Assembly: GCF_963583255.1 (NCBI RefSeq)
Contig: NC_084818.1
Span: forward strand, 12,340,222-12,404,221
Direction of reading: 5' to 3'
Source: Pyrus communis
Taxonomy: Eukaryota > Streptophyta > Magnoliopsida > Rosales > Rosaceae
DNA length: 64,000 nucleotides
In this document: positions 1-12,183 of the stretch, piece after piece
Layout: each line of letters starts with the position of its first letter
Position numbering within the stretch: the stretch's first letter is position 1
Program-made: the position numbers and the translations under genes
Notes under the pieces: model-generated
Databases searched by the model: none
What the model was told of the DNA's origin: nothing
The model's input: only the letters and a program-made list of their open reading frames with translations

Positions 1-122
1 GGTTTATTTTTTTAATAAATTGTGATGTGTAAAATTGAATTTTAAATAGTTTTGCGTTATTTGATTCAAAATTTGAGATCTATTTTATAAAATAATGGGT
101 TAAAAAGATTGAATATGATAAA
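1..122. repeat. Dispersed repeat, left part, split by a transposon
   Basis: This stretch is closely similar to 14580-14700. The same repeat resumes at about 641-700, matching about 14700-14750, so the insertion at 123-634 split it. The shared segment begins near a GGTTTATTTTT motif and continues through a run containing GTGTAAAATTGAATTTTA. It is non-coding. It is probably the edge of the segmental duplication that also carries the broken unknown genes at 713 and 15435. Confidence 0.6.
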
Positions 123-634
123 AGGATAATACTTGGGTGACTGTTCAGCACCTCATCAAACCAAACATTCTTCTTCTCCCTCATCGAACCTGAATCCCCT
201 CTCATCTCTGGCGACGCACCCACAACCCCTCTCTTCTCCGGTGACCCCAATCCCGGTGACCCAATCCCTATTTCCTGCGACCCACCAATCCCTTTCTTCT
301 ACAGCGACTGCGATCGTCGTCCTCCGTTATGGACGACGGCGATGATTGCGACCTATCATCATCAATTCGGACAGTCCCTCTCCCCATTTGATCGGTGATG
401 TTTGTGCCTTGTGGTGACGAGCAAGATCCTGAAGCGACAATTTCTGCCATTAATTAATTTGGATCTCCATAGTGGTTACAATCAGTGAGTGAAGAAGAAC
501 CTCAAGGAAGAGCATGAATCTCGTTTTTATAAAAGTAAATCGTACGAGTTCAGTTAGATGGGTGATAGCTTTTTGTGAAAGAATTTGCAATCTTTTTTGC
601 TGGTCTGGAACTGTCAGTACCCAAGTACTATCCT
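123..634. mobile_element. 512-bp non-autonomous DNA transposon with terminal inverted repeats
   Basis: The left end reads AGGATAATACTTGGGTGACTG-like sequence. The reverse complement of the right end reads AGGATAGTACTTGGGTACTG, giving imperfect inverted repeats of about 25 bp. A TGATAAA direct repeat flanks both sides (116-122 and 635-641), and the paralogous stretch at 14690-14700 lacks the insert. The interior is C-rich and has no convincing ORF. The superfamily is uncertain; a hAT-like element with an 8-bp duplication carrying one mismatch is possible. Confidence 0.65.
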
Positions 635-712
635 TGATAAATTTAGGCAAACCCGAATTCACTTGAGTAAGCCCGAACCCAATTTAAACCCAAAACCGAA
701 TAAACAACAACA

Positions 713-2300
713 ATGGAAGAAGAGGCAAAGCCAGCCGTGTCCACAGCCACCCAAGTCCTCCCATCCCCTCTGAGCTCCGCCGAAGTTCTCCCTGTATAGC
801 CTCCGCCGTTTTCTCTTCCTTCCAAGACCAAGAAGAGACCTCTTGAAAATGATGCCCTTTTCTCCAACTCATCCACTCTCTAAAAGGTTCGCGCCGTCCT
901 CATTTTCTCGAGGTACAGTTAAAAACCCATCTCCCAAGTTTTGCATCTTTATGTGAATTTCTTGTGAATTTTGAAGATTTTTGTGATCTGGGACCGGGTT
1001 TTCTTTCTATTCAATTGTGAATTTGGGTTTGTTTGGATTCACAATTTGAATGTCTTTAACATTTCTAAATATTTCATTTTCTATAAAAAGATTAGATAAA
1101 TGTGTAATCTTTGTAATTCCGCTGCCTTGTACTTGCATTTTAGTCTTTATTAATGTGTTAAGTGATCGTTACGTAATCTGTATGCCATGGGTAGAATTTA
1201 GAAGTTGATTTGGTCCTTTTGACACTGCAGGGGATAGGCCTATGGGAGTTAACTTGGTTTGTAGATTGTTCATCTATCAACGTTGTCATTGTAATCATTC
1301 TCAATCAATTTCTTTAAATCCTGCTGTTGTGCGCTGCTTCATTTGTTTGCTACATTAAATGAAGTATGGATGGAGTAACTTTTTGTTTTTTGTCATCTTG
1401 AAGGTTCTCCGGACCCCTGACTTTCGAACGTGCAAATCATCCGAAGAAATTCAAGATTGTCAGCTCATCAGGATTTTGTTTTCATCTTTTCACACAATGA
1501 CATATATTTATCCCTTGAGTTTAATATGATAAAGCTGAGCTGATTTGTTAATCTTAAAATTGATTATGTATGTTGCAAATTGCAGATGTGAAGCTGCTGA
1601 TGGAACTTTGCAAACAGATGATAGCGGAAACAGTTTAGGCCATAAGAAATAAGAATGCGCCAGGTGAAAAGCCCCAAGATACAAGGGCTTTTGGAAAACC
1701 ATCAGAAAAGAAGTTTCCATCAGGTGTAGCCAGCGAGAATCAGCGGGCTGAAGATGGTCAGACTCAAGGGACAAATATTGTTGGTGGGTCTGCTTTTGGG
1801 TGGAATTTCATTACATTTGTAGGTGAAGACCCAGTTTACTATGGAATAACAAAGGAGTCATTTCGAGCTAATGGCAGCAAAGAAACAGTTCTGTAATCCT
1901 ACCGTTATCATAGATTCTGATTTCATTAGAATGGTTATTCACCTTGATTCTTGAAATGGGATCAGTGGATGTTGTAATATTAGAATGGATGTAATGATTT
2001 GATCAGCTGAAATTTATGTAGCAATTTTATTACAGAAAGACAAGTTGTTTGAGTAGTATATTCGCTGGAGATATGGTACTATTATCTGGACATCGGACTA
2101 GGACATCAACTTAAAACGGTTGCAGTGTGCCAAGTGTGCATGCAGGCCCAAATGCAAACCCAGACCAAGGTAAGCCATCTGCTGCCATGTTTCTTTCCCT
2201 TGCAGCTCCAGTTGCAGAAGAGGCTTTTAACAATCAACAGTGACCCCCAAAAGTTGGATATTCCTCTCTCTCTAAATATATGCTTTGCAAAAGCCAACTG
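713..2300 (+). pseudogene. Broken multi-exon gene of unknown function, copy 1
   Basis: This copy parallels 15435-17668 almost exon by exon. Exon 1 starts at the ATG at 713 (MEEEAKPA) and hits an in-frame TAG right after SAEVLPV. Its 3' end has lost about 20 bases compared with copy 2. Exon 2 (about 1405-1456) encodes a VLRTPDF-like peptide. Exon 3 (about 1586-1895) encodes a VKLLMELCKQM-type helix and ends in a GITKESFRA-type tail. It has a second in-frame TAG at about 1637, where copy 2 is open. A further conserved block lies at 2040-2290. I do not recognise the family. Exon and intron spacing is kept, so this is a DNA-level duplicate and not a retrocopy. Confidence 0.6.
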
Positions 2301-2329
2301 AACTTTAATACATTTTTTCTTCTAATTGC

Positions 2330-2940
2330 ACCCAAAGGCAAATCTTATTTTAGTGCTTGTAAATTTGGATCGAAAGAGGGAAAAGACAGAAGAAATAAAA
2401 CTCACATATAAATCAAAGAAATGATTAAAAAAATAAAAAACCAAAATTAACAAAATCCAAACCTGCCCCATTTTCTACCTGCACGAAGGCCGAATACACA
2501 AAAGTCCAAATTGCCAAATTGCCAAATTCCTTGTTTCTAAGAGAGAGGGGCCTCCCAAATTCCCTGATTTGTCTCGAACCAGGCCCCTCCCAAATTCCTT
2601 GTTTCGATTCGAAGGAGGATGAGAAACCGGCCAGTCCAGCGGCAGAACTGATGACAAAAAGCAGGGTCAACCAACGGGTTTGGGGTTTGGGGATTGGGGA
2701 TTGTGGGTTAGGGTTCTTCTTGGGGATTGGGTGAGAGAGATTTTCGGATAAAGGTGCAAATGGTGACTAAGTTGAAGGAAATAACTCATTTATATACGAG
2801 GGTAATTAAGTTATTTCAACGTGTAAGAAAAATTATATTTCTGTCCTATTGTTTGTTGTGCATGGCGTGTGCATATTCGGTTTGTCCTATTTCAATCCTA
2901 AGATTAAGAAAATTGGTCATTTTTAACAATTTCTCAAATT
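2330..2940. other. Non-coding stretch with short internal repeats
   Basis: No convincing gene is visible. A phrase built on CCAAATTCC(T/C)TG occurs several times between 2515 and 2605. A G-rich run with TTGGGG-like motifs lies at 2675-2730. Both strands have small open frames here, but their reading follows the low-complexity repeats. Confidence 0.4.
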
Positions 2941-3351
2941 TTTAAGCTTACTTATGTGATATTAAGTATGGCCATTGTAGTAACTAGTAAGGTTTTAATA
3001 GTTTAAAATTATCAAACTAACTGACTTATGTGCTTGGCATTTTAAACACTAAGAGGAAGAGCGTTTGTAACAAATATTGGATTAAACGTTAAGGTTTTAG
3101 TAGTTTAAAATTATCAAACTATTAGTGAGGTTTTAGTAGTTTAAAATTCAATTCCCACCACCGCCGCATATTTTTTCATATTTTCACACTTCTAAATGAA
3201 TTATTATGAGTTTTTAATGTGCTTTAGCATTTTAAATTGCTTTGTATTTTTAAAGTGCCTTGAAAATTTTTAAGCTTACTTATGTGATATTAAGTATGGC
3301 TATTGTAGTAACTAGTAAGGTTTTAGAGTTTAAAATTATCAAACTAACTTT
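2941..3351. repeat. Direct repeat pair, about 83 bp, 328 bp apart
   Basis: The segments 2941-3024 and 3269-3351 are nearly identical. Both contain TTAAGCTTACTTATGTGATA and end in AAATTATCAAACTAAC. Between them the phrase GGTTTTAGTAGTTTAAAATT recurs two more times. No coding capacity is seen. Confidence 0.7.
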
Positions 3352-3460
3352 TTATCTTAATGGGTTGAAACAAATCATCCACATGTAAACCCGTTAACGA
3401 CCTTATTAACGGGTAACCCAATAACAACTTGATTAGTTATTTTATTGATTCGAAATCCGT

Positions 3461-4046
3461 TGTTTTTTATCGTGGAGGGTCCCACTCTAACTACATCGAT
3501 ATTGTCCCCAACTTTACCACCTGTTCAATCTGTCAGGTGTGAGGTTTTACCACAAAAGGTCTCGGTATTAGTTAGAGTGGGGTAATCATATTTAAACCCC
3601 ATTGTTTTCTTTTCACCCACCGATGTGGAATTCCAACACTCCTCCTCACGTGTAACCCCATTTAGTGGTTCACATGTAGAGATCCATACATTGGCAATTG
3701 ACACTCAAAGGTCGGCTCTATGTTAAGAGTCCATACTTGTTTTCAATGGAACTCAGAGGCCAACTCTCTGTTAAGAGTCCTGACTTGTTTCCTTCTTGGT
3801 GACAAGCTTGTTGGCTTGCACGGGCTCGAACCTTGACTCTAATACCATGTTGAAATTTTTTTAGATCGACGGGCTCGAGGGGTCCCACTTTAACGACATC
3901 AACATTGTCTCGAACTTTACCACCTCACTTGCCCAATCTGTCAGGTGTGGAGTTTTACCATAAAAGGCATCGGTATTAGTTAGAATGGGTTAATCATATT
4001 TAAAACCCATTGTTTTCTTTTCACCCACCGATGTGAAATTCCAACA
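3461..4046 (-). mobile_element. TRIM (miniature LTR retroelement) with tRNA-Met-type primer site
   Basis: Read on the minus strand, an LTR-like repeat runs 4046 to 3848 (starting TGTTGGAATT and ending TTTCAACA). It is followed with no gap by TGGTATTAGAGTC, which resembles the primer-binding site for initiator Met tRNA. The internal region is only about 210 bp. It ends with a purine-rich tract (GTGAGGAGGAG) directly before the second LTR (3638 to about 3461). There is no coding capacity, as expected for TRIMs. I could not match target-site duplications, so the outer end near 3461 may be ragged. Confidence 0.75.
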
Positions 4047-4330
4047 ATAAGCTCATCACAGAGTTCCCTGTTGATCAGCACACATCTTTTGAAGTGGAGG
4101 TTCACAGTGTTGTGGATTTCCAGCCTAAACAGAGGGATCAAAACTTTGGAGCTGAGTGCCTATTGGAATTTTTTCATAAAAGTTGTTGTATGACGAGTCC
4201 AAGAAACAGAAACTATTTATCCGAGCAAGGCTTGCTGGAATTCTGCCCAGTTTCTGGTTTCTTGACAAATATAAAAAAGTTTTTACAGAAGAAAAGTATG
4301 CCTTACAGTTGTAGTAGTTAAAGGTTAAAG
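4047..4330 (+). pseudogene. Possible gene fragment, unrecognised
   Basis: A frame open from about 4047 to the TAG at 4319-4321 encodes a non-repetitive, protein-like sequence (for example GAECLLEFFHKS and QGLLEFCPVSGF). It has no obvious start, splice context or paralogue in the window. It begins exactly at the TRIM boundary, so the TRIM may have landed in an exon of an old gene. This could equally be a chance ORF. Confidence 0.3.
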
Positions 4331-5280
4331 CAGAGTCACTTGTTCATACATGACTGGATTGATATACAAAACACTGCAAATTCTGTCAATGTCATTCAAT
4401 AACAATTGAATAATGGGCGTGCAGAAATCTCACTTCATAAATTAGACAAAGACAACTCAAATGATCAGGTATTGACTTGACTTTCTAATTGAATAATTCA
4501 TATAGATAGTGGTAACTACACAGTAAAATCGAATTTTTCTTTGTGGACGAATAGGAAGTGTCATTGTAATGGGGAAATTAATGGACCAAAACCCTTTGGT
4601 AGTGGCCCTCAACTACCAACAGACTTCTCTTCTAGTATTGAATCGTATCAAACTTGCAACAAGTTATCGATCAAGTTATGCCAAAAAAAAAAAAAAAAAA
4701 AAGGATAAACCAGTTGACTTAATCAAGAAGGATATTCCATTTTAACCAATTCGATAGTTTTTATATTTTAGTTTCAATTTTTTTTTTCTTTGGGTAAGAT
4801 ATGGAGGGGAAATATCGGGGAGGAATTTTTAAAAAATGTATATGGAAGAGTAACAAAATAAAAAGTAAGAATGATTTCCGCTCCCCTTGAAATTCAGAAT
4901 TTGCCCCATTTTTGTTCTCATAATTCCTAGAACTTCTAATTTTAGTGCTAAACTGTGATGATGTTTCGCTGAATTGCTGCTTTTAATAATTAAATGTTCA
5001 TATGGAACATCTTGAACATGCTATACTTACTTGCAGTGGCGAATCCATAATTTTAACATTGGGTGGTCCTAGTATAAAATATTCAAGGATTTTGTAGATG
5101 GAAATAGTGCGCAACGGGCAAATGATTTTTCTCCATTTTCTAAATGAAACATTTTGTCGAGTACTTTCTGTATATATGGACGGTATTGTTTTGTTCTTTG
5201 AAGATTAAAGGTCTTGTAAAATTTTCAGTGTCAATTTTTCTTGACATCTAATAACTTGAAAAGTCTCTCTTGAGAACAAG
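4331..5280. other. Intergenic, no gene seen
   Basis: AT-rich sequence with an A-rich homopolymer at about 4683-4701 and T-rich stretches near 4780. No exon-like frame or recognisable repeat end was found. Confidence 0.5.
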
Positions 5281-6440
5281 TAGCAAGTTTGCTATAGCAG
5301 TCTGCTTCCCCTTGAACTTACACTCAAAGTTCAAATCCCCCTCCTCATAGTTAGTTTAGATTAGAATATTGCTCGAATCAGAAAAGCTAGATGTTGCCCC
5401 AAACTCAAGCCCTATGATGGACATGAAAGTATGATTCTGGTGTAAGCACTTGCTCAAATAATATTGATCTTTTTTACCATAACATCCCACCTACTGAAGC
5501 GTGCGTTGAGTGCCTCACTTTTAAAGGAATTAACTTTCATCCCATATCACTTAAAAAGATAATCACTTTGGAAATTTGTGGTTTTGATAAAATTAGTGGA
5601 ATTATCGTCCCATGTATATCAATGATATGGTTTTGATAGAATTATTATAAAGTAATTATATTTTATCAAAACTTAGCGGGTGGACATAATTCAATATTAT
5701 TTCAAAATTTGGTAAAGAGTCATCAATATCTGGTGCATAAAAAGGTATATTTTTATAAATCATGATGTCTAGTGGAATCATTGTAATCTTAATTTGACTT
5801 TAATGAACATGGTTGAACTTGAGGGAAGGTAGTGCTTCAAAGTCCTTTACACTAGGATTTCCATATACCTTGGTGAATCGAAAAAAAAGTAGTTTGGCGG
5901 AAAGCAAATTAGGTAAAGACTCACCTATATCTCATATATGGTGCATTAAAAAGTTTCAGTTTATCAATTATGTTGTTTAGTAGAATTATTGTATTGCCAG
6001 CATCTCCAATGGGGATCTTAAATGGAGTGCCCACAACCCTATAGCCTCTAAATATAGGGACAAATGGCTTCCCATTGGCCATAATAAAGATCCTCAAAGT
6101 ATCCCAAAATATAAGGACTCACTAATTACCTCAAAGAAATCTTCAAAGAGTGGGCACCAATGTAGATTTTGAGTAGGAAACAAGCCTCACTAACATGATA
6201 ATGCTGCACAACAGCTTCTCTCACTTCCAGACGGACACATCGTCAATCATGGGCCCCACACCATACTTGTGACATTTTCCATTCTTTTAGCCGTTGGGAA
6301 ACACACAGTAGAAATAGTTTTTTGGTTTGTTTTCTTGTTTTTATCAACGCCCACAAGCTTCATTTAGGGATTCAAATATTCCATTGAAGCCCCTGAAAAA
6401 GTCCTCAAGAGTGATGGTGGAGACCTATAATTAGGGTCTC
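5280..6440. repeat. Dispersed repeat family (copies near 18.0-18.8 kb inverted and 63.44-64.0 kb direct)
   Basis: The block from about 5340 to 6440 recurs in the same orientation from 63440 to the window end; compare CCCCAAACTCAAGCC at 5398 and 63481. It recurs inverted at about 18000-18830, where GAGATGTTATGGTTAAAAAA mirrors the segment near 5475. Phrases such as CTAAATATAGGGA are shared. No transposase is visible. It is probably a non-autonomous DNA transposon family or nested elements whose ends I could not define. Confidence 0.6.
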
Positions 6441-6489
6441 CCATTCGAGATGCCCTTGGTACTTGATGTAATTTATCAGGCTCTGTTTT

Positions 6490-6787
6490 GGTCACCTATT
6501 ACATTGCCTCTGATTGTTACTTGTAGGCCTACCTTTCTTTATAGCGTGCTTGAGATAAAATGGCATATGAACTGGAGAAGGAGAACTATTGGATATTCTA
6601 TTATATAAAGATTTTCACGACTATTGGATATTTTATCTTTACTTTTCTCCATTCATTATGTATCATTCAGTTTTACGTATTATTGAAGATTTTTCTCATT
6701 TTGTAATATTTTCTTTTTATAATTTGCCTTTCAATCCCATGACTCGAAAATCCCCCACCCAAATATAGTGTGTCATAGATTGTCAAC
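6490..6787 (+). other. Remnant of the RLP upstream region
   Basis: The segment 6490-6580 (TTTTGGTCACCTAT... GAACTGGAGAA) matches 46570-46680, which lies about 2.2 kb upstream of the intact RLP. In this copy that upstream sequence lies only about 200 bp before the RLP homology begins at about 6788. A deletion or rearrangement has therefore removed the intervening promoter and the first roughly 134 codons. Confidence 0.6.
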
Positions 6788-9310
6788 GATTGAGTTGCAG
6801 CATTTAAAATATTTGGACCTTTCTTCCATTAACTTCAATGGAACCCGACTTCCAAATTTCATGGGTTCTCTTTCCAATTTAAGACACCTCGGTCTCTCTG
6901 ATACTTCTTTCGGTGGTCGATTTCCAAGTCAAGTTGGAAACCTTACCCACTTGCAATATCTTGATCTCAGTGGGAATGACTTTAATAGTGTGGAAAATCT
7001 GAATTCATGGCTCCCTTATCTTTCTTCTTTAACATATTTGGATCTGAGTAACACCAATCTCAGTAATGTTCATGACTGGCTGGAAATAGTTAGTAAACTC
7101 CCTAAACTTACTTGTCATTATGGGGGTGTGGTCTTCCTTCTCCTGTAATCCATTCCAATACTCTTTTTAACATAAATTCTTCAAAAGCTCTTGCTCATGT
7201 TGACTTCTCTGATAACCAATGCACTTCTCCGACAACCAATGCACTTCTCCTTCAATATATTTATGGTTGTCTAACTACAATACTAGCCTTGTCCATCTTG
7301 ACGTCTCTAACAACAGTTTAACTGGTTTAATTCCCAGTGTCAAGAAAACTTGACCTCTCTTGTCCATCTATATCTCTATAAGAACAAATTTGACGGGGTG
7401 AATCCGCATTCTTTTTCCAGCTTATGCAGTTTGCAAGAACTGTCCCTAGCCAATACTAGTTTGAGTGGACAATTTTCCAATTTTGTTCAAATGTTGTCTA
7501 CGTGTGTTCAAAACTCGTTAGAGTATCTGTACCTCTGTGACAATCATCTTTCTGGATCAATTCCTAATCTTACAAACTTTTCATCATTGAAAGTATTCTC
7601 TCTCGAGAAATCAATTGAGTGGAACATTTTCTGAAAGTATTGGGCAACTGTCTAATCTTGAGCAAATGAACTTGGCTATGAATGCTCTGGAAGGTGTGTT
7701 TTCGGAAAGCCACTTCTCGAATCTCTCTAGATTAACATATTTGGATTTGTCCTCCAACTCGCTAGTTTTAAGCTTCAATTCTAATTGGGTTCCTCCATTT
7801 AAATTGAGGTATATATATTTGGGGTCTTGCAAAATGGGTCTGTATTTTCCAAAATGGCTTCAAACTCAGAATGAGTATTCATACCTCAATATTTCTTATG
7901 CTGGAATTGTGGATGTCCTTCCAAGCTGGTTTTGGGGTACGACTTGTAACGTGCAACTTATCAGTCTTTTCAATAACCAAATTGGAGAAATGTTTCCAAA
8001 TTTAACAACGAATTTTACATATTATCCTGAAATACATTTGAGTGCAAACCAAATCGAAGGTCCAATTCCCTCAACTCTATCGCATGTGTCATATTTGGAT
8101 CTCTCTAGTAATAACATTTCAGGGTCAATTTCTATCTTGTGTGAAGCATACAAGAGTTTAATGTTTCTTAATCTCTCAAACAACAATTGCTCCGGAGAAC
8201 TTCCACAATTCTGGACACATTTTGACCATCTAGTCATGCTTGATTTGAGTTACAATGCTTTTTCAGGCAAAATTCCATCCACAGTGGGCTCACTATATCA
8301 CGTGGAAACATTGAAATTAAGAAGCAACAGATTTGTTGGCGAGTTTCCTTCATCCTTAAAGAATTGCACCAGTTTAAAAGTTATTGATGTTGGATACAAT
8401 CAATTATTAGGACCCATACCAAAATGGTTAGGGGTTAGCCTTCAGAAATTGGTTGTCCTGATGCTTTCCTCTAATAACTTCAACATAAGCATGCCATCTG
8501 AACTATGCCGTCTAACAAACATTCAAAACTTGGATGTGTCTGCGAATAACATCTCTAGAACAATACCAAAATGCCTCAGCAATTTTACTATTTTGGCACA
8601 GAAAGGAAACTCATCTCCGACCCTTCAACATTCGTACCTAAGAGATGATACTTTCTATGCGGTTAATTATATGGATGATGCAACATTTATATGGAAGGGA
8701 AGAATGTACTCGTACAAAAACACTTTGGGACTTGTTAAGAGAATTGATTTCTCAAGCAATAGATTAACGGGGGAGATTCCAAGTGAAATCACGGATCTTG
8801 TTGGGTTAGTTTCTTTAAACCTGTCGAGAAACGGATTGACAGGTGAGTTACGTGCAAAGATTGGAAAGTTGCAATCATTGGATGCCCTTGATTTGTCAAG
8901 AAACCAGATAAATGGCAGAATTCCAACAAGCCTTGCTCAGATATATGGTCTTAGTGTCATGGACTTGTCATACAATAACTTTATTGGCAAAATTCCAACT
9001 GGCACTTAGCTCCAAAGTTTTGATCCCTCTGATTATGCTGGAAATCGTCAGCTGTGCAAACCTCCACTTCCAAAGATCTGTGGTGATCAACAGGAAACTC
9101 CGATCTTGAGCAACGAAGAAGAAAAGGATGAGCCTATAACATGGGGATTTTACATCAGCATAGCGCTTGGCTTTATTGTTGGATTTTGGAGAGTTTGTGG
9201 CGGTCTGATTTTTGTGAGGCCATGGGAGATACTCGTACTTCAGGTTCTTGAATGTCTTGAATGATTGGTTTTATGTGAGGGTGATTTCAATCAAGCAGCA
9301 CTTCAATTAA
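6788..9310 (+). pseudogene. Receptor-like protein (LRR-RLP) pseudogene
   Basis: This is a close paralogue of the intact RLP at 48878. Homology starts at about residue 135 of that protein (LELQHLKYLDL), so the signal peptide and N-terminal LRR cap are missing. Comparison with the intact copy shows, in order: a 4-bp deletion near 7107; a 20-bp tandem duplication (7211-7230 repeated at 7231-7250); a 1-bp deletion near 7342; a 2-bp deletion near 7593; a C-to-T nonsense change giving TAG at 9007-9009; and a 1-bp gain near 9224 in the cytoplasmic tail. The reading frame follows these shifts exactly. The longest surviving open piece is 7615-9009. A 3'-UTR intron (9316-9450) is still recognisable. 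It cannot encode a functional receptor. Confidence 0.92.
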
Positions 9311-9450
9311 GAAATGGTATGTAAATGTGATTTTATTTGTCTTTCTTAAATTTAAGCAATATGCATGCATCTATTCGTAAAGTCTTTCAGATTAATTTCA
9401 CTGTCTTCTTCAAAACTTAATTGCATGTACTTGTTTATTTTTATCTACAG

Positions 9451-10126
9451 CTTCACTTCACTGAAAGAGCTTTCATGAACCATTATCTGTACAAGTTTTC
9501 TAAGTATTGAGTTATCATAATAAAGAACTTTACTACTAAATCTCCTTGGCAGATGATTTGTTAGTGTTAATTATTTGTAAGAAGTTTACTGCTACATTTA
9601 CTTTATCAAGACCTTTCTGCAGTATATGTTTTGATTCATGATATAAACTAAAGAAATTCAGTTAATTCTGGACTGCATATGATTGTTTTGTTCGTCGTAA
9701 ATTTTAGTTCAATGGATTGGTTGCAGTCTTGCGCATATGTCTATCAATGATCAGACAACATTTAACAAACTAATTATTATTAAAATTCATCATAAATAAT
9801 ACACCAGGAATCCTATATGCTTTCTACACACAAATTTCAAGCTTCTGAATGACATCCTCCCTACCAGTGTTTTTTACAACTTTCTGTTTTTCTTTCTATT
9901 TTGTCAAAGTAACTCATATACTCGAATCATTTGATGCACAGGAAATCAAATCAAATAAAACAATTCAAATACAACATATACTGCTGGAAGATGACAAAAT
10001 CTAATACCGTGGAAATGATGAAGCTTTGGCTCCAGTGGTTTTAAACCTTATGATCGACGGCTATATAAGCTGAGAGCCAAACCGAGAGAAGTGGCAAACT
10101 AGGCACCTTGTTGACCGGCCTAGATT
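9451..10126. other. RLP-BSK intergenic segment, copy 1
   Basis: No gene is seen. The stretch aligns with 20040-21920 (copy 2, interrupted by a Pack-MULE) and 51921-52593 (copy 3). Markers are CATATGATTGTTTTGTTCGTC and GGAATCCTATATGCTTTCT. This shared spacer shows that the RLP and BSK genes were duplicated together. Confidence 0.7.
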
Positions 10127-10985
10127 TTCACTTCTGTCCAGCTGCTTTGCTCCTTTAGGATTCAAGCATAGTACCCTCCGTAAGTGCTGCTTGAGCTTCA
10201 CCATCCATTCCAAGGGCCGAAAGGGCGACAGCCTGAAGATAACATGCAAGTGCCAAACTGGGGAAACTACTTGTGCTTGCATTGCATCATTTATAGCTTC
10301 CTGAGGCTTGTCACTCATGAGATAAGACAAACTACGCCAGGCAAAAATTGTTGGAGAAACCATTGTTCCAAACCAATGAACTGCAAGTGAAATAGAACCG
10401 TCAGCAACGATAACAAATGCAGAGAAAGCAGCAATTAAGGATTTACCATTTTTTTTTTTTCCTTTCAGTTTTGTTCCCTTTATTGGTCATGCAAGTAGAG
10501 TTACTAGGTTCAGATACTCTAAGATACCTTAAATTACCAATTTCGTTTCTTCAAATCTTCCTATCATTAATTAGAAGATAAAATGCAACGATCGTATTCT
10601 GACTGGATATCTTACACCAAAGACCAAACAAAATTTCGTGCGAAGTTGTGTTTAGTAATTTATTTTAACAGGTCAGATAAAGAACATCCTATTGAAGGTC
10701 AAATTCAAATATCGGTATGAACATGAAAGCAACTCTTACCAAACCTCTACTCAGAATTTCCCACAAGTATCATAATAAGAACCTAACATGTGAATAACAC
10801 TCAACTGTGGTTCTGAAGTCCTTGTGATTAAAAGCAGAATCCCCCCTTGTCTTTGAGAGTCTCCAAACTGGGGAAACTACTTGTGCCTGCATTGCATCGT
10901 TGAGAGCTTGCCACTCATGAGATAAGACAAACTACGCCGGGCAAAAGTTGTTGGAGAAACAATCGTTTCGACATCAATGAACTGC
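10127..10985 (-). pseudogene. BSK gene fragment A (last exons only)
   Basis: The minus strand of 10380-10127 matches exon 9 of the intact BSK gene, including MVSPTIFA and [13 protein letters not shown] 1-bp deletion just after QAQVVSPVW shifts the frame. Intron 8 homology follows. At 10810-10862 the 3' part of exon 8 is fused directly to a second partial exon 9 copy (10863-10985) without the intervening intron. This is a rearranged 3' fragment lacking the kinase-like domain. Confidence 0.85.
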
Positions 10986-11129
10986 AAGTGAAATTAAACT
11001 GTAATCAACGATAACAAATGCAGATAAAACAGCAATCAAGGATTTACTAAGTTTTTTTCCGGTTTTGTTCTTTTTATTGGTCATGCAAGTAGAGTTACTA
11101 GGTCCAGGTACTCTAAGGTACCTTCAACT

Positions 11130-11870
11130 ACCAATTTTCGCAAAACACGTCGTTCCTAACTGATTAAAAATGCTTCTCTCTACATTCAGGGAAGAAAAGA
11201 GAAAGTGCTCAATTATCTACAAAGCATAGCGGTCCAAAAGCATTCCTAAATCACATTTTCTCCAGCTTTTTACAATCGCAACTTTGGCTTCGTCCTAAAC
11301 AATCCAATCTAAGTGATAGAAAGATCGCTTTGGGCGTCTTGAGCAATCAAATACCAAAATATTTGTAATTACAGAGTGGTAACTACACAAGCAGAGAAAA
11401 CTACCCAAAATCTCACTCACATTATCATTTTGCTAAAAAGACAAGAACAAAATCGACAAAAAGCGAAAACAAAACATACCCAACTAGTCCAGTTACACAA
11501 CACACCTTCATTCTACAACTAACAATTGTAAATCAAACCCGAAATGGAAAAACCCCCAAATTTGTGAGCTCAAATTGCACACATGAGAAATTAAATTGTG
11601 AACCCAAATATTAAATTTTCATTTTCTCGCTACCCTTTTCGTAAGAGGATCAAAGTTTGAATTCTGAAGATGAAATTGCGGGAAGAAAAAGGAACTTACA
11701 GGGTCAAGAGCGTTGGGCTCGGAGCCGTAATCAGCAGTCAAGAGGAAATAGGCAGCAGTGCAGTGGCCACCACGTCGTCCACCTCTCCAGCCTTTCGCTT
11801 TGTGAGTTAATCGCGATGCTTTTGCTTTCGCTTGGATTCTCTGGAAAGAAAAAGGGTTTAAAGATGTAGA
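11130..11870 (-). pseudogene. 5' fragment of an unknown gene, damaged copy
   Basis: This segment matches 59380-60070 throughout and sits directly after BSK intron-8 sequence in both places. The better copy at 60 kb has a short exon encoding an N-terminal peptide. Here that exon (about 11766-11695, minus) has lost bases in the stretch matching ATVTAPYF, so the frame is broken. The GTAAG splice donor is retained. I do not recognise the gene. Confidence 0.5.
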
Positions 11871-12011
11871 CTTTTGACAGTTGGTTTTAGAGAAAGTGAT
11901 TAAGTTTTAAGTGAGGGCTTTCATTGTTGGGAGGGGAAGAAAGCACAAGATGGAATTGGAAGCAAAATGGGTTTTTTCTTTATTTTATAGTTTACTAGAT
12001 TCAAATATAAA

Positions 12012-12014
12012 AGT

Positions 12015-12045
<31 letters not shown>
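12012..12045. repeat. (TA)n microsatellite
   Basis: A run of alternating T and A of about 30 bp, embedded in AT-rich intergenic DNA. Confidence 0.9.
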
Positions 12046-12048
<3 letters not shown>

Positions 12049-12183
12049 GAAAAGGAGAGAAGTGGGAGAGAAATGATTTTTTTGATTTTTCTTGAAATTA
12101 AAATGCAATGATGAGGAGGTTTGTAAATATAAGTTGAGAAATGCTATTATTACTTTAAAATTTTCATTTGCACTCCTTATGAG

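Noticed and set aside
2675..2730. Telomere-like GGGTTAGGG and TTGGGG words
   Set aside because: Only one or two imperfect units and no array, so not an interstitial telomere.
3461..4046. Cassandra-type TRIM with 5S rRNA promoter
   Set aside because: The LTRs lack the 5S-like A-box/C-box segment expected of Cassandra.
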